A DNA stretch of 64,000 nt from Aporhodopirellula rubra (GTDB lineage: Bacteria; Planctomycetota; Planctomycetia; Pirellulales; Pirellulaceae). Below the pieces are notes generated by a model that saw nothing but the letters and a program-made list of their open reading frames with translations, was not told where the DNA came from and did not search any database. Of this stretch, positions 1 through 9,053 are shown piece by piece (the stretch's first letter is position 1; every line of letters starts with the position of its first letter). Position numbers and translations under genes: made by a program. The DNA lies in NCBI RefSeq assembly GCF_014192335.1, contig NZ_JACHXU010000004.1, positions 310,001 to 374,000 on the forward strand, read 5' to 3'.

Positions 1-372
1 TGCGCCGACAAGCAGAATTATTGGCCGCATCCTGCGAGATGCCGCCGCGATCCGTGAGAGACACGGAGATCACCCGGAGTGGAAATCGTTCTCGCGTCGG
101 TTAGTTGGTGTGTACCGTGACACCAAGAACCTGCAAAGCCAAAAGTTATCGACGAGCGAGGCAGACTATGATCTGACGGTTGGTCGCCTGGAACAGCGAT
201 TAGCAAGGACAGCTACTGCAACCACAGCGATCGTGGAGCAATGAGCCAATCGGTCTTGATGAATGTTCCTCGCACGCTCCGCCTCCGAGGGCACCAACCA
301 CTCGATAGAATTTTGAACGCTCTCGCGGACGACGCAAACACAGTCGCCATGCCGCCACTTCCGCAGAAAGCT
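1..372 (+). pseudogene. IS66-family transposase, C-terminal relic
   Basis: Two fragments in different frames resemble the C-terminal half of an IS66-type (DDE) transposase. Frame 2 from base 2 to the stop at 242-244 encodes an Arg/Glu-rich helical piece containing GRILRDAAAIRERHGDHPEW. A second frame from 241 encodes SQSVLMNVPRTLRLRGHQPL and ends near MPPLP, matching the conserved IS66 C-terminal QAVLMSVYRTLKLRG...LPPLP block. The segment that normally lies between them (the DNN-AER-IRP region with the catalytic Glu) is missing, so the gene carries an internal deletion plus frameshift and cannot be active. The second frame stays open to 606 but shows no recognisable homology past about 372. 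No terminal inverted repeat is visible; the left part lies outside the window. Confidence 0.65.
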
Positions 373-581
373 GAACAGTTGCACTTTTTGAAACAATTGC
401 TGCTGGTCCGTTCATCCCTTGACACCTCCGTGCGGGAAACTGGCTATCAACCTAAAAGCGGCTTGACTTCAGCAATTTCAACGCAATCCTTCGACCGAAA
501 CGATTTCAAGGTGCGATTGCCGTGCACCCCGTTTGCGTGCGTGGATTCAAGTTTTGGTAACCTCCAATACACACGTCAAAC

Positions 582-605
582 GCCGAGTGTTTTCGGCATT
601 TTTTA
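582..605 (+). terminator. Weak hairpin followed by T-run
   Basis: GCCGA (582-586) and TCGGC (593-597) form a 5-bp stem with a 6-nt loop, followed by A and six T (599-604). This fits a short rho-independent terminator on the plus strand after the transposase relic, but the stem is short. Confidence 0.35.
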
Positions 606-725
606 ATTGAGGCGAGAATCAAGCTTGGCTCAAATAAGCTCTCGACATCACAGAGCCCAGTCACGGTGATGCAGACGGCATTCAAAATGGCAGAACCAAA
701 CATCACGACGCTACACCCATCGAAT

Positions 726-1238
726 TCAAAAATGGATTTGCCCGCGGGTGAGCCGGACATCTCTGTTCACCAACCGCATCGTTCGACGGTCTTGCACGAG
801 CAGTCGCACCCATCCGTCATGGGAGGCATGTCGCTGTAACAACATGTCGATGGGATATCGCCTTCCGAAGACATATCCGACCTGTTGACCATTGATGCTG
901 ACGATACGATCACCGGGTTCGAGCCCCGCGCGGGCTGCCGCGGTGTTGGCATATACCTGCGTCAGTAAGTGACCGGTATCGGTGTAATGCCCGTACACGC
1001 CCAAGTACCATCCGCCGAAGTGCCCATGCCCACCTGGGCGTTCCTTGGGTTCAACAAAACCGCCGTTAGCGTCTCCCGACGGCGCGAACATTTCCCCGTT
1101 CCATTCAGGTTGGCGGACATCAGGCGCCGACGGCACCCCACCGTCGACAGCCTCGTCCGCCGGTGCCATCGAGGGCACTGCGAGCATCCATGTCACCGCC
1201 AAGAATCCGAAAAGCCGGGTCAGCGGATGTCTCGTCAT
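726..1238 (-). CDS. Secreted PDZ-domain protein
   Basis: 170 residues. The N-terminus (residues 1-27) is a signal peptide: a positively charged start, a hydrophobic stretch and an Ala-rich cleavage region ending MAPA. Residues about 75-165 form a PDZ-like domain with the characteristic YLGVYG entry and the RAGLEPGDRIVSINGQ core, so it probably binds peptide C-termini outside the cytoplasmic membrane. There is no protease domain. The start at 1238 is preferred over an open frame reaching 1433 because GGAG lies 9 nt upstream and the ATG is only 1 nt after the TGA stop of the preceding gene, a spacing typical of translational coupling. It is the last gene of the sigma-kinase-LEPR unit. Confidence 0.75.
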   Translation of the reverse strand: MTRHPLTRLFGFLAVTWMLAVPSMAPADEAVDGGVPSAPDVRQPEWNGEMFAPSGDANGGFVEPKERPGGHGHFGGWYLGVYGHYTDTGHLLTQVYANTAAARAGLEPGDRIVSINGQQVGYVFGRRYPIDMLLQRHASHDGWVRLLVQDRRTMRLVNRDVRLTRGQIHF

Positions 1239-1239
1239 T

Positions 1240-2391
1240 TCAGGTTTTCTCCGAATGGTTTGGTGAAGCGGGATCGGCAGGACGCCCGGCGTTACCGCGA
1301 GCTTGAAAAAAGCCACCACGTTGAGTGAGGATTGTTGATACGAAGATAAACGCAGCAAACTGAACGCCGCTGTGCCGCCCCGGAACCTCTCCCGGTGACG
1401 ACAAGGATCGCTCATCGAACACGCCGCACACATCGATGTTTGCGGATGCGTTGGATACTACGGCCACTTCGGCGCCACTCGGCATCGGCACGTCTCCACC
1501 GATCGGGATCAAATCCGGCGCCAGTTCTGTTAACGCGTGGTCCAGCGCCGAGGCGACCGCCCAATCATCAACGCGTCCCTGTTCACCGAATATCTGGTCA
1601 GACGCGGCGAGGTCACGGTGAATCGCTTCGAGCGAAGGCTCCGACGACTCATCGAACTCCTTGGAACGTGCGACAACCACCGATCTCGTTCGCGTTTGCT
1701 GTGCGGTTTCCCGGATCGACAGATCGCGAGGCTCGAGCAACGACATTGCAACGAACGTATCACGCCGCACGTGGTCACCGAGTGATACGCGTGTCAACGA
1801 AGGTTCGTTACCGTCATCGGGTTCATCACGTTCGGATTCTTCACGTCCGGCGAAATAGTGAAACCGATCCAACTCGTCCGTGTCCGTCAACGTTGTCAGA
1901 TCGGTTTTCGCCAGAGCCACCTTCTTGTTGGTGTGTGGAGTGACCACCGGCAACACAATCAATGGACTCTCGCCCGACGCAAACTCGTCCGCCTGATCAC
2001 CCGAACTGCCTTCGTGTGCATCGCTAAACTGATTCTGGCCGAACTTAACCTGCTGATCGTTTTCATCTTCTTCGGCTTCGAGCTCGGTCGACGAGTCACT
2101 TGGATCGACAGGAATTTCGATATCGGTGCCCGGTTGTTCAGGCGGCGGATCAACCACCTTTTCTTCGACCGGCTGATCGTCGAGAACATCCAGACCGATA
2201 CCGTGATCCTCGACGCGATAAGACGCACCGCTATCGGTTTCGCAATCGTCGGTCTTCACACTCCCACCATCGAGCACGTACGATCCGATGTTCATATCAC
2301 CGGCGAGCATCAAGCGGCCTTCGAGCCGTTCGACGGAATACTGATGACGAATTTGTGGTCGATTTCGATGTTTCGTTTTAAGTAAAAACAT
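1240..2391 (-). CDS. Exported acidic protein with LEPR-XLL-type N-terminus
   Basis: 383 residues, no recognised catalytic domain. The N-terminal motif VERLEGRLMLAGD (about residues 20-32) belongs to the LExR-xLLAGD type widespread on planctomycete exported proteins and thought to act as a targeting or anchoring signal. The middle is strongly acidic and rich in Asp, Glu, Ser and Pro (for example EDENDQQ), as expected of a disordered or surface-exposed segment. A short hydrophobic stretch (VQFAAFIFVSTIL) lies near the C-terminus. The start overlaps the end of the kinase gene by 14 nt and the stop is 1 nt from the PDZ gene start, so the reading frame is embedded in an operon. Function unknown; its position suggests it is a partner or target of the kinase. 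Confidence 0.65.
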   Translation of the reverse strand: MFLLKTKHRNRPQIRHQYSVERLEGRLMLAGDMNIGSYVLDGGSVKTDDCETDSGASYRVEDHGIGLDVLDDQPVEEKVVDPPPEQPGTDIEIPVDPSDSSTELEAEEDENDQQVKFGQNQFSDAHEGSSGDQADEFASGESPLIVLPVVTPHTNKKVALAKTDLTTLTDTDELDRFHYFAGREESERDEPDDGNEPSLTRVSLGDHVRRDTFVAMSLLEPRDLSIRETAQQTRTRSVVVARSKEFDESSEPSLEAIHRDLAASDQIFGEQGRVDDWAVASALDHALTELAPDLIPIGGDVPMPSGAEVAVVSNASANIDVCGVFDERSLSSPGEVPGRHSGVQFAAFIFVSTILTQRGGFFQARGNAGRPADPASPNHSEKT

Positions 2392-5146
2392 AAACGCGTT
2401 CCTTGCATGACGCCGCGTGTGTCTTCATCACCGGCGGACCATCGCCGTCGGCTGATTTGATCGTTTCCTGCGTCGCTTCCGTTTGCTGTTTGAGTTGACG
2501 TAGGATCTGATCGAGTAGTTCGTTGTGTCGTTCGAGATATTGGCGATACCCTTGATGAAAAGGCGCCATTCGAACCGCCAAGGCCTGAAACTCCATCGCG
2601 TCGGTCAAGCGTTGAACGGCGTTGTCGAGTTTGCCTTGCTGCTGATCCAGGACGCCAAGATTGTGAAGAACTCCGGCGAACCGACTGAGCAGTTGAGGAT
2701 CATGGGTTTGCGCCGCACATAAATCTCGGAACACTTTCTCTGCTTCAATGAATGCCGACCGAGCTTCAAGGTTCGTGCCGAGACGCCATAAAAGCTGTCC
2801 ATGATTGTTATGGGCGATCGCGAGTTGTTGCTGCACGGCGACATCGGTCGGGTGGCTCTGGACCGCATCCTCAAACGTAGCGATTGAGGCCCGCGTCAAT
2901 TGGATCGCTTCCTCGGTTTGTTGCCGTATCCCGAGCAGCGACGCCAAATTGCTTTGCGCGATCGCGAGTTGGCACTCCGGCGATAACGACGAGAACTGAT
3001 TCTCGCCGGACATCACGGTGGCATCTTTGTCGAATCCGACAGCCAGCGAATCGATGTTGTCACGCAGCAACCGCTCGGCCTCCTCAGGATCACTCTCCAT
3101 CAACAATCCGGCGAGCGTGTTGCGGCATTCAATCAGTTGTTGCCTCGTGTGCAGATTCTCCGGCGAGTCACTCGCATAACGATCCAGTTTGGCCTCGGCA
3201 TTTCGTAGCCGCCGGGCGGCATTCTCGGTTTCGCCGCTTTCCCACAACAACGTCGCATAATTCGTTTGAGTCGCACCCCAGTGGGAAATCGCATCGACGG
3301 GCGCGTCGGTTGCGTCCATGACGCGTTCATGCAAAACAGAGGCGCGTTCATATTCGGCGATCGCTTCTTTGTAACGGCCGTTGGATTTGTGAAGGGCGGC
3401 GAGGTTATGGACGCTCAGCGCGAGATCCTCATGCATGACCGAATCGCCTTGTCCCTCGTCAATCAGATTTTGAAAACCATCGATTGCGGCGTGATAGGCG
3501 GCTTCGGCGGGCACGACGTTCCCCAGTTTCGACTCGGTCGCTCCCAACAAAAACTGAACCTTGGCCAACTCCGCCCGCAACCCACGATCCGTTGCGGCAT
3601 ACCGAACGAAGTCAACGTAGTAATCTCTCGCCTCAGTCAAAAGTTCACGACGCAGCTCGTCGGTCCCTTGAATCGATGCAAGACGGTCCGACATCAAACC
3701 GCCAAAACGCTCGACCGCGGAGTGAGCTTGGTCTAAATGATGCCGAGCCTCCTGAATCGCGAGATCTTTTTGACTGCTGTGATGCGAAACGATCGCGGTG
3801 GCGACACCGAATCCGACCATTGCCAACATCATGACCGCGAGGCTCGTCATCACGGTGGCGCGGTGACGTATCGCCCAACGAAACGCGAGATCCACACGGC
3901 TCGGTCGCCGAGCCAACGTCGGTTGCCCGTTGAGAAACCGGCGTAAATCTTCGGCGAGTTCACCGCACGTCGCATAGCGTTCATCCTTCGCTTTCGCGAT
4001 TGCTTTGAGGATGATCGTTTCGAGGTCCATCGGGATCGCGGCGTTGATCCGGCGCGGCGCGACGGGCGTTTCAAACTCAACCGTCTGCAACAACCGTTGC
4101 CGGCAACTGCCCGCGAAAGCAGGCTGCAACGTGAGCAGTTCGTATAACGTGATCCCGAGAGAATAGATATCCGTACGATGGTCGACTTCCTGCGGACGAC
4201 CGGCGATTTGTTCGGGACTCATGTAACGAGCCGTGCCGATCGCTTTGCCTTCCGCAGTCAGATTCCCCGCGTCGCGGCATCGGGCTAAACCAAAGTCCGC
4301 CACCCAAACTTTGCCCGCCGCATCGACGAGTAAATTGGACGGTTTGATATCCCGGTGAATCACCCCCTGTTCATGTGCATAATCGATCGCGTCGGCGACA
4401 TCCACGAACATTTTGACAATCGCTCGCACGCCATCGCGTTCACGTACCGAGCGCAACGTCGTACTGCCGGCGCGATTCACAACCGTGGTCGAGGGCGGGT
4501 CAACCGTTTCAGTAAGCGACGTTACCGTCGACGAGATCGAATCACCGCTGATCGTTCGCAACTCGTCGAGTGTTTGTTCGAGCGTGTTCCCGTTGATCAA
4601 CTGCATACTGTAGTAATGCACACCGCGTTCGCAACCGACCGCATAGACCGGAACAATATGAGGATGGTGTAGCGACGCGGCCGCGTGAGCTTCGTTGCGG
4701 AATCGCGAAACCTGGTCTTGGTTCAAAACCGCTGCGAAGGGCAACACTTTTAGCGCCACGCTTCGTCGCAGCGATAATTGCGTCGCTTCGTAAACGATCC
4801 CCATTCCGCCGCGTCCGATTTCACCTTGCAGCTCATAATCTCCCAACGTTGGCGGACGACTCGACGTTTCGACCGGATCAGCCGGTTTGTTCGCCGACCG
4901 AGACATCCTGCAAAGCAACTGCAGACTCTCGAGGTGGCCGCTCGCTTCGGCTTGCAACTCCGGATGAGCACGCAAAAACTCCTCGGCTGCTGTCTCGTCG
5001 CCGTTTTCTAAAACATTGGCATACTGATCGAGCAGTTCAGCGAGCAACTCCTGTAACTCTGCCGACGCCCCGTCTCCGGTACGGGCTTCGTTAATCGGAA
5101 GTCGTGGCAGGTCGAGAGTTAGCGTTTGATCACTCATGATTTTCAT
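2378..5146 (-). CDS. Membrane Ser/Thr protein kinase with TPR sensor region
   Basis: 922 residues. A planctomycete-type N-terminal helical segment (1-95) precedes a complete Hanks-type kinase domain (about 104-400): glycine loop GEIGRGGMGIVYE, Lys133 in VALKVL, catalytic HRDIKPSN with Asp266, DFG at 284-286, and GTARYMSPEQ. A long insertion (about 195-240) separates the N-lobe from the C-helix region of the catalytic loop. One membrane segment follows at about 430-455 (TVMTSLAVMMLAMVGFGVAT), then a C-terminal region of about 450 residues with helical TPR-like repeats. All catalytic residues are present, so it should be active. Its start overlaps the end of the ECF sigma gene; a second in-frame ATG at 5137 is equally possible. 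Likely role: phosphorylation of the adjacent sigma factor or related targets. Confidence 0.9.
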   Translation of the reverse strand: MKIMSDQTLTLDLPRLPINEARTGDGASAELQELLAELLDQYANVLENGDETAAEEFLRAHPELQAEASGHLESLQLLCRMSRSANKPADPVETSSRPPTLGDYELQGEIGRGGMGIVYEATQLSLRRSVALKVLPFAAVLNQDQVSRFRNEAHAAASLHHPHIVPVYAVGCERGVHYYSMQLINGNTLEQTLDELRTISGDSISSTVTSLTETVDPPSTTVVNRAGSTTLRSVRERDGVRAIVKMFVDVADAIDYAHEQGVIHRDIKPSNLLVDAAGKVWVADFGLARCRDAGNLTAEGKAIGTARYMSPEQIAGRPQEVDHRTDIYSLGITLYELLTLQPAFAGSCRQRLLQTVEFETPVAPRRINAAIPMDLETIILKAIAKAKDERYATCGELAEDLRRFLNGQPTLARRPSRVDLAFRWAIRHRATVMTSLAVMMLAMVGFGVATAIVSHHSSQKDLAIQEARHHLDQAHSAVERFGGLMSDRLASIQGTDELRRELLTEARDYYVDFVRYAATDRGLRAELAKVQFLLGATESKLGNVVPAEAAYHAAIDGFQNLIDEGQGDSVMHEDLALSVHNLAALHKSNGRYKEAIAEYERASVLHERVMDATDAPVDAISHWGATQTNYATLLWESGETENAARRLRNAEAKLDRYASDSPENLHTRQQLIECRNTLAGLLMESDPEEAERLLRDNIDSLAVGFDKDATVMSGENQFSSLSPECQLAIAQSNLASLLGIRQQTEEAIQLTRASIATFEDAVQSHPTDVAVQQQLAIAHNNHGQLLWRLGTNLEARSAFIEAEKVFRDLCAAQTHDPQLLSRFAGVLHNLGVLDQQQGKLDNAVQRLTDAMEFQALAVRMAPFHQGYRQYLERHNELLDQILRQLKQQTEATQETIKSADGDGPPVMKTHAASCKERVYVFT

Positions 5147-5762
5147 TACTCATCGCTTCACGAAGTTTTTCAATAGCACGCATCCACAACATTCGAGACG
5201 CCCCCGCAGAACGATTCATACGAATCGCGATGTCTGCGAACGTAAGGCCTTCGACGTGCCTCAGCACAATCACCTCGCGATATTCGGTAGAGAGTTTTTC
5301 GATCGCATTGGAAAGAACCGTCAAATCTTCTTGATGTTCGGCCTCCGAAGCAGGCCCTCGGCGGTGGACAGCGGTCATCGAATTCAACCGGGCATGTGAC
5401 TCGTCGGCGGCCTGACGCAGCAGGTCTAAGGAATACTCCCGTCGGTAATCTCGCTTCGCAGCGAGCAAGTGTGTTTCAACCGCTCGGGCCGCATTGTTTA
5501 CCAATATTTTTCGCAGCCAACCGGTGAACTCCGCCGTCGTCGTCCCCGCAAACTTAGTAAAGTCACGATGCGCCTCGAGCAACGACTCCTGCACCAAATC
5601 GGATGCTGATAGTCGGCCCCGAACACGCGGATCTAACTGGGAATGCGATAACACCTTGAGATACCCGATGTAACTAGCCAATAACGTCTCCAAACTCTCC
5701 GCGTCGCCGTTTCGCGCGAGTTGGAGCAGTTGGGTCGCGCGCCGTTGCTCGGTTTCGTTCAC
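5130..5762 (-). CDS. ECF-type RNA polymerase sigma factor
   Basis: 210 residues with sigma-70 region 2 (about 25-95, including SASDLVQESLLEAHRDF) and region 4 (about 145-200, EYREVIVLRHVEGLTFADIA followed by a helix-turn-helix). Region 3 is absent, as in extracytoplasmic-function sigma factors. No anti-sigma gene lies beside it. Instead the next gene is a transmembrane Ser/Thr kinase whose start overlaps this stop, an arrangement known from kinase-linked ECF groups in planctomycetes, where phosphorylation rather than anti-sigma release is thought to control activity. First gene of a four-gene unit; the upstream 5763-6136 region would carry its promoter. Confidence 0.9.
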   Translation of the reverse strand: MNETEQRRATQLLQLARNGDAESLETLLASYIGYLKVLSHSQLDPRVRGRLSASDLVQESLLEAHRDFTKFAGTTTAEFTGWLRKILVNNAARAVETHLLAAKRDYRREYSLDLLRQAADESHARLNSMTAVHRRGPASEAEHQEDLTVLSNAIEKLSTEYREVIVLRHVEGLTFADIAIRMNRSAGASRMLWMRAIEKLREAMSNENHE

Positions 5763-6136
5763 GTATTTCGGCCCGCTACTTTCCCAGGCCGCCTTGTCGG
5801 GAGTCTGTCACTGTGCCATCGTCGAATTTTCGCCATATTTTCTATAGCGGCTAGTGGCAGCGTTTTGGGAGCGGGTAACTTTTCCGATCGAGACTCGATT
5901 GTGAGCCCCAAACGGCCCGCTTAAATGCGACTCCCAAAGGCACGATTCGCCCCTCCCTGCTCGGGCCAAACAGGACACGCCGCGGCACGCCCGAATCCCA
6001 ATCGAGACGTCGTAACGCCCACAAAAAAATCGAGACGTCAGCGTTGTTTTAAACTAAAATCGACTCTGATTTGCTTGCAATTCCATCCCACCAACGCACC
6101 ATTTTCGGGCGCAACACCGTGACGAGCTCGGCGCGA
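5763..6136. promoter_or_regulatory. Promoter region of the sigma-kinase operon with an 11-bp direct repeat
   Basis: 374 nt between the sigma gene start and the end of batD, with no plausible gene. The 11-mer ATCGAGACGTC occurs twice (6001-6011 and 6029-6039, 28 nt apart, about 2.7 helical turns) and a related GATCGAGACTCGAT lies near 5885. It is the only space for the promoter of the minus-strand sigma operon. The repeats could be a regulator site; no promoter consensus can be assigned with certainty. Confidence 0.35.
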
Positions 6137-7534
6137 TCAATGCGACGGATTGATCGCGGGCAATGACGCCCGACTGCGTTGTCGTTGATGGTTTTCGCGA
6201 CGTTTAACGGCTGCGTTAAATGCATGGAGCAACGGCGATCCCGACCAACCGCTCAACGTGCGTCCACTGGCGAACAGGTACGACGACAGTCGATTCCATT
6301 CGTCTCCGAAAAGATCTTCCGGTGACAACGGTTCATGTCGATCTGAATGAATGCGGCACCACGCCAGCACAGCGGCATAGGCGGCGCGAGCGTCGTTGGC
6401 TCGACACGCCGAACGGACTTCCCGGGACGCCCGCGCGGCGACACTGTGATACGACAAACGACGTGCCTCCACGATCCGCTTCACAGGTCGATACAACACC
6501 GCCAAAGCGACCAACAATGAAACGCCCATCGCCCAAGACGTGTATGGTTTCTCGGTCGGTGTCGTTGCCGCCGACTCAGACGATTGCTCACCAACGGGTA
6601 GCGCGGCGACGGTCAACGTAAGACCATCCAACGTGGTCTGTTGCAGCTTCTCCGCCTTCGGATCCCACCATGTGAACGTGAGTTCGGGCAACTCAAACGT
6701 CCCCGGCTTTTGGACCTGATACTTGATCGTGTCCACCCGCGATGCGTCGAGCTCTCCGCGAGTCACCTTGTCGACGACCTCTGGGTCCGATGTGTACACG
6801 CGAATTCCCTCCGGCGCCGCCGAACTCGCTGGTGACAACATAATCGAACTGGTCCCCGTAACCCGGCGCGTCACCGTCCGCTCGATCACATCACCTGCCT
6901 TCAAGTGAGCGAGCGAGTCTGGGGTCCAAGACTGTTCGCAGTTCAATTTTTCAGTCGCGATCACGACACCGAGCGAATCGGTTCCCGGCGGCCGTTTGGA
7001 TTCAAACTTGAGTTCGCTCGTCGTCGCGTTGACCGATTTCACGTCCCCGACAAACGATTCTTTACCGCGAAAGCGAACCTCAAAGGGAGGAATCACGATC
7101 GTCCCGGATCGCTGGGTGTAGATATTAAATTCGTGTCGCTGCGTTAGAAACGATTCGTCTCCCACGTCCTCGCTTCCCACAACCGGATTGCCAATTTTGA
7201 TAATCGATGTGCGTGACAATTCGGGAAGATCGAAAGACGCCGTTCCATCGAACGGGCCTGGCGAATAGAGCGTGATCACCATCAAGACCGCTTCGCCCGT
7301 CCACGCGGATTCCTTATCGATGGACGCTTTCAACGATTCCGCCGCACTCGCGGTTTTGGTCGATAAGATCAAACAAGCGACGCAAACGAAGCAAACGACG
7401 CGAATGCGGTCCACTCGCCACGGCCCAATTTTAAAGACAGGGGCCACACATCGTTTCATTGCGTCTCGCTGCAGCGAAATCGATTTCGTCCGGCATCGAT
7501 GGATCGCGACGGTTGCGTTGGGAACCACGCTCAT
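6137..7534 (-). CDS. batD: BatD-like membrane protein
   Basis: 465 residues. A hydrophobic export segment lies around residues 35-55 (VVCFVCVACLILS), followed by Ig-like beta-rich repeats. The start of this region, SLKASIDKESAWTGEAVLMV, is typical of BatD/oxygen-tolerance proteins. A membrane segment follows at about 335-360 (SWAMGVSLLVALAVLY) and then a cytoplasmic helical tail. The ATG at 7534 overlaps the TGA of the preceding TPR gene (ATGA), which decides the start over a longer open frame; an internal ATG at 7459 would give a shorter N-region before the signal segment. Last gene of the MoxR/Bat cluster. BatD proteins are thought to scaffold the vWA partners on the periplasmic side; the biochemical role is not established. 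Confidence 0.8.
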   Translation of the reverse strand: MSVVPNATVAIHRCRTKSISLQRDAMKRCVAPVFKIGPWRVDRIRVVCFVCVACLILSTKTASAAESLKASIDKESAWTGEAVLMVITLYSPGPFDGTASFDLPELSRTSIIKIGNPVVGSEDVGDESFLTQRHEFNIYTQRSGTIVIPPFEVRFRGKESFVGDVKSVNATTSELKFESKRPPGTDSLGVVIATEKLNCEQSWTPDSLAHLKAGDVIERTVTRRVTGTSSIMLSPASSAAPEGIRVYTSDPEVVDKVTRGELDASRVDTIKYQVQKPGTFELPELTFTWWDPKAEKLQQTTLDGLTLTVAALPVGEQSSESAATTPTEKPYTSWAMGVSLLVALAVLYRPVKRIVEARRLSYHSVAARASREVRSACRANDARAAYAAVLAWCRIHSDRHEPLSPEDLFGDEWNRLSSYLFASGRTLSGWSGSPLLHAFNAAVKRRENHQRQRSRASLPAINPSH

Positions 7535-8127
7535 TGTTCTTTCTCCGGTTGCTCTTGATCGGAGAGTTGATAAGCAAATTTCGCTTTCAAGAAATCCGCC
7601 GGTTTGGTTTGCACACGCCGCAGCCACAACGCTTGCATCGCCGAATCAGAGATCGTTTCCGAATCGTCGACTTCGGTGTTTTGTCCTTCGGAGTCTTTCT
7701 TCTTATCAAATCGGATCTCGTCGGCCCCGAGTCGTTGATCTCCCATGTCGCCGCCTTCGTTGTTTAATTTCGCAGCCCGGGCGATCGCAATTTCCCGATT
7801 GACGCGTGCGTCTTCCCAGTCAGGCCTCAGTTTTAACGCGCGGTCATAGCGTTCAATGGCCGGTTCGTACTGACCGAGCATAACCAAACAATTGCCTCGG
7901 TTAAACTCGGCATCGGCGGAGGCAACTCGGGCAAACGACCGCTGCGCTTTTTCAAACTCACCCGCACGAAACCAGGCAACGCCTTTACGCATCGGGTCCC
8001 GGAATGCGGCGGCAGCATCAACGTATTGCTGCCGGTCCATCAACCGCTGGCCACGCTGATCAGGTGTCAGCCAAAGACTGCCCCAGGTGATGCCGCCTAA
8101 CAAAACTACCAACGTTATTTTGTTCAT
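7531..8127 (-). CDS. batC: BatC-like TPR protein
   Basis: 198 residues. One N-terminal membrane anchor or signal (TLVVLLGGITWGSLWL) is followed by TPR repeats at about 28-125 (KGVAWFRAGEFEKAQRSFAR, then NRGNCLVMLGQYEPAIERYD), and a charged, probably flexible tail. The last residues WLRRVQTKPADFLKAKFAYQ match the usual end of BatC/BatB-fused TPR proteins. ATGA overlaps join it to the genes on both sides. It probably bridges the vWA proteins and BatD. In many bacteria this TPR module is fused to BatB; here it is separate. Confidence 0.75.
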   Translation of the reverse strand: MNKITLVVLLGGITWGSLWLTPDQRGQRLMDRQQYVDAAAAFRDPMRKGVAWFRAGEFEKAQRSFARVASADAEFNRGNCLVMLGQYEPAIERYDRALKLRPDWEDARVNREIAIARAAKLNNEGGDMGDQRLGADEIRFDKKKDSEGQNTEVDDSETISDSAMQALWLRRVQTKPADFLKAKFAYQLSDQEQPEKEQ

Positions 8128-9053
8128 TCAGATCGCTCCGACACCTGTTCGTCACGGCGGAATCCGGAAAGCACCCACAACGCGACAATCGGCACTAACC
8201 ACCATCCCATCTCCGCCCACCGCGTGCCCGCTCCGTCGACAGACACCGCAATCGGTGTGTCAGCGATACGTCGAACAATCGTCGCGACGTCCGTCGTGTC
8301 GGGCGTGAGCAATGTTAAATCCGCCCGCAGGTTTGACGCGGCGTTTGCAAGGTCATCACGCTCGGGCGTTTCCTCCCGTGCCACGCCGAAAATCTCAACA
8401 CTAACTCCATAGGAAGTTCGAAACTCTTTCAACGCCGACTCGGCGCCCGCCGGAACCGTATCAGCGACAACGACAATCGATCCCCCCCGGTCGCCTAGCG
8501 TTTTCATCGCCAGCGTCAGTGCGACGGCGAGTTCGTCACCGGGCGTCGGCATGATCTCGGGACCGATTTCCGCAGCCATCGTGGCGACCACTCCCGTGTC
8601 ACGCGTCGGCGGCAAGACGAGATGGGCGGAACCGGCGTACGCGATCAAACCTAACGGCAGCCCCTTTCTGAGCTCCGCAAAGTCGGCGACTTTGAGCCTC
8701 GCCCGCTCCATCCGACTCGGTGACAAATCCGTTTGGTTCATCGTTTCGCCCGATTTCAGCAACAGCATCACAGGCACCGGATCATCGGCAAACGGAGACG
8801 GTTCGGGACGCCATGTTGGTCCCGCAACGGCAATTGCCGCGATCACCCACCCCGTTAGCAACGAGTAGGTTCTCCACTTCTGCCGCTGGTCTCGGTTAAC
8901 CGTCGCCGCATCAAGCAGTTCGGGTGCCATCACGTCTTGCCAACGGCGAAACGGATTACCGAGCGTCCGCACCATCCACCAGACGCCGATCACCGCGGGC
9001 AAAAACAACAGACACCAGGGCCGAATGAAATGAAAACTACTGAGATCGTTCAT
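8124..9053 (-). CDS. batB: BatB-like vWA protein with a lost MIDAS site
   Basis: 309 residues: membrane segments at about 12-28 and 63-80, a vWA-like domain from about 93 to 275, and a C-terminal membrane segment (about 283-300). The order and the PSRMERARLKVADF motif identify it as BatB-type. The metal-ion-dependent adhesion site is degenerate. Where BatA has DLSGS this protein has KSGET (residues 100-104), and the downstream Thr position is occupied by Asp in PTPGDEL. Metal binding by the classical site is therefore unlikely. Overlaps batA and the TPR gene by ATGA. It may act as the non-metal partner of BatA. Confidence 0.75.
   Translation of the reverse strand: MNDLSSFHFIRPWCLLFLPAVIGVWWMVRTLGNPFRRWQDVMAPELLDAATVNRDQRQKWRTYSLLTGWVIAAIAVAGPTWRPEPSPFADDPVPVMLLLKSGETMNQTDLSPSRMERARLKVADFAELRKGLPLGLIAYAGSAHLVLPPTRDTGVVATMAAEIGPEIMPTPGDELAVALTLAMKTLGDRGGSIVVVADTVPAGAESALKEFRTSYGVSVEIFGVAREETPERDDLANAASNLRADLTLLTPDTTDVATIVRRIADTPIAVSVDGAGTRWAEMGWWLVPIVALWVLSGFRRDEQVSERSE

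Noticed and set aside
1395-1943. 182-codon plus-strand open frame
   Set aside because: Arg/His/Pro-rich antisense shadow of the LEPR-type gene.
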